DNA of 64,000 nucleotides from an uncultured Peptoniphilaceae bacterium (GTDB taxonomy: Bacteria > Bacillota > Clostridia > Tissierellales > Peptoniphilaceae). A model generated the notes under the pieces. That model saw only the letters and a program-made list of their open reading frames with translations, did not search any database and was not told the origin of the DNA. The DNA lies in contig CALTTP010000002.1 of the NCBI GenBank assembly GCA_943912255.1, positions 62,001 to 126,000 of the forward strand, in the 5' to 3' direction. Of the stretch, positions 59,444-64,000 are shown piece after piece (the first letter of the stretch is position 1; each line of letters begins with the position of its first letter). The position numbers were made by a program, and so were the translations under genes.

Positions 59444-60706
59444 TTAATATATTCTCCTCTTTTCCATTATATAGCTAGAAGGCATTATAACTGTTTCTCT
59501 TTTATCATCAGGAATGTATCTTTTAAGCATCATATTGCAATATATTATAGAATCTTTTCCAAATCTCCCTCTAATTTTATATATGGCATTTTCTAAATCT
59601 ATCATTTCTTCATGTTGTTTTACATCCTTTAAAGCAGTGACTTGATATGAAGTATCATCCCTTATAATATTTGTAGCTCTTATTTTTATTGCCCTTATAT
59701 CATAAGTCCAACTATATTGTTTAAATAATTCCATGGCCACCCTTATTATTTCAATAGATGAAGAGGTTGGGTATTCTAATCTAGTTGCATACCTTTTTCT
59801 TTGTAATTTATTGTCCCTAATACTTATAGCTATCCCTGTCGCCAAAAAACCGTGCTCTATAAGCTTTCCAGAGACTTCTTGACATAATTCCATCAACACC
59901 GATTGCACGCTGTAAGAGTCCTTCATATCCTCTATTGTAGTTATTCCCCTTCCGATGCTTTTAATAGGCGCCTCATAGTAATAGTCAGTAACTGGAGTAC
60001 TGTCTTCCCCATTTGCCCAACTTCTTATTCGAATACCATTTACACCTAACATTTTTCTTATAATTCGTTCATCTGAATTTGCCAATTCCCCTAGAGTATA
60101 AATTCCAATATTAGAAAGTTTCCTCTCTGTAGCTGGCCCCACCATAATCATATTGCTACAATGCAATGGCCATACAATATCCTTAAAATTATTTTTAGTT
60201 ATTTCAGTAGTAGCATCAGGTTTTTTTAAATCACTTCCTAATTTTGCAAAAATCTTATTATAACTTACTCCAATGCTTACAGTTAGACCAAAGCTTTCCC
60301 TTACTGTCTTTCTAATACAATCGGCAATCTCTTTTCCCGTTCCAAATAATTTTTTAGACCCTGTAACATCTAACCAACATTCATCCATTCCAAAAGGCTC
60401 CACTTGATTTGTAAAACTATAATAAACTTTTTGCACTTTATCAGAATAATATAAAAATTTATTGTAATTAGGTGGAACCACTATTAGATTGGGGCATTTT
60501 TTCATAGCTTGCCATATTGGTTCCCCAGTTTTAACTCCTTCTACTTTTGCTTCTGGTGTCTTTGCCAAGATTATTCCATGCCTATTTTCTTCATTTCCTC
60601 CAACTGCAAAGGGCTTTCCCTTATATTGAGGATATTCCAATAGTTCCACAGAAGCATAAAAGGAATTTAAATCACTATGAAGTACTACTCTATCTTTTGA
60701 ATTCAC
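59444..60706 (-). CDS. dinB: DNA polymerase IV / Y-family polymerase
   Basis: Y-family polymerases copy damaged DNA. The catalytic DLNSFYASVE lies near residue 11 and PFGMDECWLDVTG near 103, giving the metal-binding acids. SIGVSYNKIFAKLGSDLKKP near 133 and a little-finger domain with GRGITTIED follow. About 420 residues from GTG 60706, which has GGAGATGA eight bases upstream; frames reaching to 60766 would run through the promoter and LexA box and are rejected. SOS control is strongly supported. Confidence 0.93.
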   Translation of the reverse strand: MNSKDRVVLHSDLNSFYASVELLEYPQYKGKPFAVGGNEENRHGIILAKTPEAKVEGVKTGEPIWQAMKKCPNLIVVPPNYNKFLYYSDKVQKVYYSFTNQVEPFGMDECWLDVTGSKKLFGTGKEIADCIRKTVRESFGLTVSIGVSYNKIFAKLGSDLKKPDATTEITKNNFKDIVWPLHCSNMIMVGPATERKLSNIGIYTLGELANSDERIIRKMLGVNGIRIRSWANGEDSTPVTDYYYEAPIKSIGRGITTIEDMKDSYSVQSVLMELCQEVSGKLIEHGFLATGIAISIRDNKLQRKRYATRLEYPTSSSIEIIRVAMELFKQYSWTYDIRAIKIRATNIIRDDTSYQVTALKDVKQHEEMIDLENAIYKIRGRFGKDSIIYCNMMLKRYIPDDKRETVIMPSSYIMEKRRIY

Positions 60707-60717
60707 AATATCATCTC

Positions 60718-60731
60718 CGAACATATGTTCT
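60718..60731. promoter_or_regulatory. LexA (SOS) box of dinB
   Basis: CGAACATATGTTCT matches the consensus CGAACATATGTTCG at 13 of 14 positions. It lies seven bases downstream of the -10, over the transcription start, which fits direct repression by the LexA encoded at 9368-9988. Confidence 0.92.
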
Positions 60732-60737
60732 TTTAAT

Positions 60738-60766
60738 ATTATAAATTCTATCAACCCATCTGTCAA
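60738..60766 (-). promoter_or_regulatory. Consensus sigma-A promoter of dinB
   Basis: Minus strand: TTGACA (60766-60761), exactly 17 bases, TATAAT (60743-60738). Both hexamers are perfect. Confidence 0.92.
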
Positions 60767-60840
60767 CTAAACCCTTATACTACATGATACATGGCTATGA
60801 AAATAAAAAAATTAACCAAGTCCAGTCTAGATGCACATAT

Positions 60841-60871
60841 AAAAAGCGAGTCCTCAATATTTGAGAACTCG
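60841..60871 (-). terminator. Terminator after folD
   Basis: Minus strand: CGAGTTCTCA pairs with TGAGGACTCG (one G-T pair) around AATAT, then C and five T. Ends the gatB-rdgB-folD operon before the dinB promoter. Confidence 0.88.
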
Positions 60872-60938
60872 ACTGTAATTTCTAATATTAAATTTTAAAT
60901 CCTTTTAATCAACTTGAAAAAAGCCAATATAACTTATA

Positions 60939-61787
60939 TTATAGACTATTTTCCTTCGCTTTAACGATTTGAGCCATCAATAATGTAGAGGTGATTTTAC
61001 CTACTCCCCCAAGTCTTGGAGTAATTCCTTTTACAAAATCTTTAAGATCTTCAAAATCCGTATCTCCAGAAAGATTTCCATCTTTATCCATAGATACGCC
61101 GACATCTATAACAATGGAATCTTCAGTTAAAAAGTCTCTCGTTAAGCTCTTTGCTCGTCCTGTAGCTGAAACTACCACATCTGCATCTTTAAGAATATTC
61201 TTTATATCCTTAGTTCTTGAATGACATATAATAGGAGTTCCATTTTTTTCCAGTACCATCATAGCTAAAGGTCTTCCTAGAACCATGGACCTATTAATTA
61301 TTGCAACTTTCTTGCCTTCTAATTCAATTCCATGATATTCCAATATTTTAATTGCTGCATAAGGAGTTGCCGGTTTAAAGGACGAAAAATCTCCTTGGAA
61401 AATTTTTGATAAATTTATAGGTGTCATACAGTCTACATCTTTTTTCCAAGAAACCGTTTGTTGAATCACTTCAGCTTCAATATGCTTTGGTAAAGGTCTA
61501 AACACAATCATTCCTGTTACAGAATCATCATCATTTAATTTTTCTATTTCTTTTTTTAACTCATCTGTAGTAATAGAATCATCTAGGGGAACTTGTTTTA
61601 TATCTATACCATAGGTTTCCCCTTTTTTAATTAGACTCTTTTCATAGGATATATCATTTGGATTTTCTCCAAGTCTTACTATAGCCAACTTAGGTGTATT
61701 ATTACCTTCTTTAAGCTTCTTAACCCTAGAAACTATACTCTCTTCCAATTGTACTGCCAAATCATTTGATGTTAAAATCCTATCCAT
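60939..61787 (-). CDS. folD: Methylenetetrahydrofolate dehydrogenase / cyclohydrolase
   Basis: FolD interconverts methylene-, methenyl- and formyl-tetrahydrofolate. The 282-residue protein has LAIVRLGENPNDISYEKSLI near residue 33 (catalytic Tyr and Lys), FRPLPKHIEAEVI near 98, DVDCMTPINLS near 117, NRSMVLGRPLAMMV near 165 and GITPRLGGVGKITS near 255. GKI-type endings are usual. Its ATG shares a base with the stop of the phosphoesterase gene. Confidence 0.96.
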   Translation of the reverse strand: MDRILTSNDLAVQLEESIVSRVKKLKEGNNTPKLAIVRLGENPNDISYEKSLIKKGETYGIDIKQVPLDDSITTDELKKEIEKLNDDDSVTGMIVFRPLPKHIEAEVIQQTVSWKKDVDCMTPINLSKIFQGDFSSFKPATPYAAIKILEYHGIELEGKKVAIINRSMVLGRPLAMMVLEKNGTPIICHSRTKDIKNILKDADVVVSATGRAKSLTRDFLTEDSIVIDVGVSMDKDGNLSGDTDFEDLKDFVKGITPRLGGVGKITSTLLMAQIVKAKENSL

Positions 61788-62263
61788 TAATCTTCCTCCA
61801 TTATAATTCGTTTTGTTTTAAGATTATTTGTATCAAAAATTACATACCCCTTTTTATCTCCAAATCTAGGATAGCTAGGACTTCCTGGATTAAGAAATAA
61901 AATATTTTCAGAGATTTCCTTAAAGTAAACATGAGTGTGGCCAAATAAAGCAACTTGAGCTCCTGCTGTAATAGCTCTGAATTTCAGATTTGTCAGTCCT
62001 GAGTATACATTATACTTATGTCCATGAGTAATGAAGAAATCAATTCCACCTATATTAATAAATAATTCTGAAGGTTCATCAGTGGCAACATAGTCGTTGT
62101 TTCCCCTTACAAAATAAATAGGTTTTTGTGTTATTTCTCCAATATCCCGGCCATCGTCTGAAAAATCTCCTAGATGAATTATTACATCTACATTATGAAG
62201 CATCAAACTTTTTGCTGCTTGTTTGTAACTTCCATGAGTGTCACTCAATATTCCAACTTTCAT
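61787..62263 (-). CDS. YfcE/MJ0936-type phosphodiesterase
   Basis: A 158-residue small metallophosphoesterase: KVGILSDTHGSY at residues 2-13, IIHLGDFSDDG near 29, FVRGNNDY near 51, FITHGHKYNV near 77 and ALFGHTHVYFK near 105, ending LNPGSPSYPRFG. All metal ligands are visible. It starts within the end of rdgB (23-base overlap). A physiological substrate is unknown. Confidence 0.92.
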   Translation of the reverse strand: MKVGILSDTHGSYKQAAKSLMLHNVDVIIHLGDFSDDGRDIGEITQKPIYFVRGNNDYVATDEPSELFINIGGIDFFITHGHKYNVYSGLTNLKFRAITAGAQVALFGHTHVYFKEISENILFLNPGSPSYPRFGDKKGYVIFDTNNLKTKRIIMEED

Positions 62264-62852
62264 CCACTATACCTGCCAATAATTCCTTTAATTTTTTTAG
62301 AGCTTTTGCCCTATGACTATACCCATTTTTTTCTTTAATTGATAACTGTGCAAAAGTTTTCTTCTGGTTTAAAGGAATAAAGATACTATCGTATCCAAAT
62401 CCATTTTCACCGATTTCATCTTTAGTAATATTACCTTCGCATATACCATTTAGAATGTGAGGTTTTCCCCTTTCATCTATAAGATATAATACAGTTTCAA
62501 AAAATGCAAATCTATCTTCTTTATTTTGAAGTTCTTCTAGTAACTTTTCTCTATTTTCTCTATCAGTGGTATTCTCTCCTGCAAATCTTGCAGTGTGAAC
62601 ACCGGGTTTACCATCTAAAGCCCTTACAAAAAGACCTGTATCATCAGCAAGAGTAGCCCTTTTAAGCTTATTGTAGACATATTCAGCTTTAATCTTGGCA
62701 TTTCCTTCCAATGTAGAAGAACTTTCTTCAACTTCACTCATATCAAGAAATTCTCTTACTCCAATTACTTTTATACCCAATTCAGACAAAAACTCCTGAA
62801 TTTCATCAATTTTTCCTTGGTTATGGGAAGCAATTATCAATTCTTTCATCAT
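62241..62852 (-). CDS. rdgB: XTP/dITP diphosphatase (RdgB/HAM1 family)
   Basis: It removes deaminated purine nucleotides such as dITP and XTP. The 203-residue protein has IIASHNQGKIDEIQEFL at residues 5-21, LADDTGLFVRALDGKPGVHTAR near 67 and GFGYDSIFIPL near 151, with SHRAKAL near 179. Two adjacent ATGs are possible; its start lies over the end of gatB. Confidence 0.95.
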   Translation of the reverse strand: MMKELIIASHNQGKIDEIQEFLSELGIKVIGVREFLDMSEVEESSSTLEGNAKIKAEYVYNKLKRATLADDTGLFVRALDGKPGVHTARFAGENTTDRENREKLLEELQNKEDRFAFFETVLYLIDERGKPHILNGICEGNITKDEIGENGFGYDSIFIPLNQKKTFAQLSIKEKNGYSHRAKALKKLKELLAGIVDESWNIE

Positions 62853-64000
62853 ATTTTCTCTCTAATAAGCTCATTAAATCTTTGAGGATTACCTTTACCT
62901 TTAGACATTTTCATACATTGTCCTACTAAATATCCAAAAGCTCTATCCTTACCATTTTTTATATCTTCAATGGATTGTGGATTTTCCTCTAATACTTTAT
63001 TTACTATTTCTTCCAATAGGCTATCATCATTTAATTGAATTAAACCCTTTTCTTTAACGTATTCTTCTGGGTTAAAATTCTCTTCAAAAAGATTCCTCAA
63101 AACTTTTTTACCTGTATTATTATTGATCTTTTTTTCTTTTACTAGTATTAGTAATTTTGAGAAATTGTCAACTGACATCTTTACATCTTCAAATTCTATT
63201 TCTGCTTCATTTACCCTTCTTAACACATCTGATAATAACCAATTACTTGTTAGATTAGAATCTTTAGTTATTTTTACACTTTCTTCAAAATAATTTGAAA
63301 GCGCAATACTTCTAGATAGAATATCCGCATCATACTCTGGTAGATTATATTCTTCTATAAATCTATTCATCTTATCTTGAGGCAGTTCTGGGATTTTCTT
63401 TCTTACATTTTCAATAAAAGCATCATCTAATATGGTTTTTGTAATATCTCCCTCTACAGAAAATCTATAGTCATTTCCCTCTTCCTTTTTTCTCATAGGA
63501 ATTGTAGAGTTTGTACTTTCATCCCATCTTCTAGTTTCTTTTATTCCTCTTTCCGACTTAGAAGCTAATTCTCTATGTCTATTTTCCTCAAATTCAATGG
63601 CTTTTTCTACTGCCTTAAATGAATTTAGATTCTTGATTTCTGAAATAGCCGTTTTAAAAGATCCATCTTCAGTCAACACATTTATATTGACGTCACATCT
63701 TAAAGAGCCCTGTTCCATTTTTACATCTGAAATCCCTAAAAATCTTAAAGTCTCTCTTAGGTTTGTCAAAAATTCTTTAGCTTCTGCCCCCGATTCCATA
63801 TCTGGCTTTGAAACTATCTCTATTAGAGGAACCCCAGCTCGATTATAATCCATTAAAGTATTGCCTTTTTCATTATGAATGGATTTTCCAGTATCTTCTT
63901 CTATATGAATTCTCTCTAAACGTATTTTCTTTATATTATTACCGCTTTTTATTTCAATATAGCCATTAGTACAAAGAGGTTGATCTTGTTGAGTAATTTG
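62849..64000 (-). CDS. gatB: Aspartyl/glutamyl-tRNA amidotransferase subunit B (5' end outside window)
   Basis: GatB binds misacylated Glu-tRNA-Gln or Asp-tRNA-Asn within GatCAB. The frame stays open to the window end; the part shown covers about 383 residues including CTNGYIEIK, RIHIEEDTGKS, DYNRAGVPLIEIVSKPDM, MEQGSLRCDVNINV, IKNLNSFKAVEKAIEFE and the C-terminal helical GatB/YqeY domain, which ends in KGKGNPQRFNELIREKI. The N-terminal part is missing because of the window edge. Confidence 0.97.
   Translation of the reverse strand, partial: QITQQDQPLCTNGYIEIKSGNNIKKIRLERIHIEEDTGKSIHNEKGNTLMDYNRAGVPLIEIVSKPDMESGAEAKEFLTNLRETLRFLGISDVKMEQGSLRCDVNINVLTEDGSFKTAISEIKNLNSFKAVEKAIEFEENRHRELASKSERGIKETRRWDESTNSTIPMRKKEEGNDYRFSVEGDITKTILDDAFIENVRKKIPELPQDKMNRFIEEYNLPEYDADILSRSIALSNYFEESVKITKDSNLTSNWLLSDVLRRVNEAEIEFEDVKMSVDNFSKLLILVKEKKINNNTGKKVLRNLFEENFNPEEYVKEKGLIQLNDDSLLEEIVNKVLEENPQSIEDIKNGKDRAFGYLVGQCMKMSKGKGNPQRFNELIREKI

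Overview
The window is AT-rich, roughly 30% GC by eye. It is packed with genes in the order and style of a low-GC, anaerobic Firmicute, most like the Tissierellia or Clostridia. The pointers are a LexA/YneA divergent SOS locus with Bacillus-type LexA boxes, RNase Y and RNase J, a T-box leader, the cluster alaS-ireB-ruvX-DUF1292, pyruvate phosphate dikinase with its regulatory kinase, PyrB/PyrI with PyrK/PyrD, and the amidotransferase subunit GatB. The species cannot be named from the sequence. Almost everything is chromosomal housekeeping; no insertion sequence, prophage block, CRISPR array or integron is visible.

Layout. 1-3612 (+): the 3' end of recA, a terminator, then a four-gene Mre11/Rad50-like module whose ATPase is split into an N-half and a C-half, with a 77-residue coiled-coil protein between them. 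3618-7398 (+): RNase Y, a PHP phosphoesterase and a class I aminotransferase. 7399-7953: the decayed remains of a second LexA-like gene, then a promoter. 7963-9988: a tyrosine recombinase, a LysM cell-division inhibitor (YneA type) and lexA, with a four-box SOS control region between the last two. 10009-19302 (-): U32 peptidase, miaB, mutS, mutL, miaA, ynbB. 19409-28323 (-): AI-2E-type permease, alaS, ireB, aldo/keto reductase, ruvX, DUF1292, Fur-type regulator, RNase J, YlbF, O-methyltransferase. 28462-33289 (-): a coiled-coil gene and a YdbC homologue, then leuS, which has its own promoter and attenuator-like leader, DegV and an Rrf2 regulator.

33407-34361 (+): a 32-residue membrane peptide, recX and a GIY-YIG protein. 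34435-40138: a second DegV (-), then asnA (+) and the PPDK regulator plus ppdK (+). 40244-45506 (-): a HAD phosphatase followed by pyrB-I-F-K-D-E. 45579-53627 (-): moeA, a mobA-mobB fusion, an unrecognised 208-residue protein, a YhaO/YhaN-like nuclease/ATPase pair, another phosphoesterase, nagB and a CYTH protein. 53762-58811 (-): a PP2C-like protein, a DUF6873-like protein that seems to start at a non-standard AUU codon, hisS, and thrS behind a T-box. 59138-59378 (+): tRNA-Phe, tRNA-Gly and tRNA-Cys. 59444-64000 (-): gatB (cut by the window end), rdgB, a YfcE-type phosphoesterase, folD, and dinB with a near-perfect LexA box.

The main theme is genome maintenance: RecA, RecX, LexA, YneA, DinB, MutS/MutL, RuvX, RdgB, a Xer-type recombinase and two separate Mre11/Rad50-like systems. 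The second theme is translation: AlaRS, LeuRS, ThrRS, HisRS, GatB, MiaA/MiaB and tRNAs. The third is pyrimidine synthesis. The best candidates for undescribed biology are the recA-linked split Rad50 module, the 208-residue partner of the YhaO/YhaN pair, the LexA fossil, the leuS leader and the AUU-start gene.
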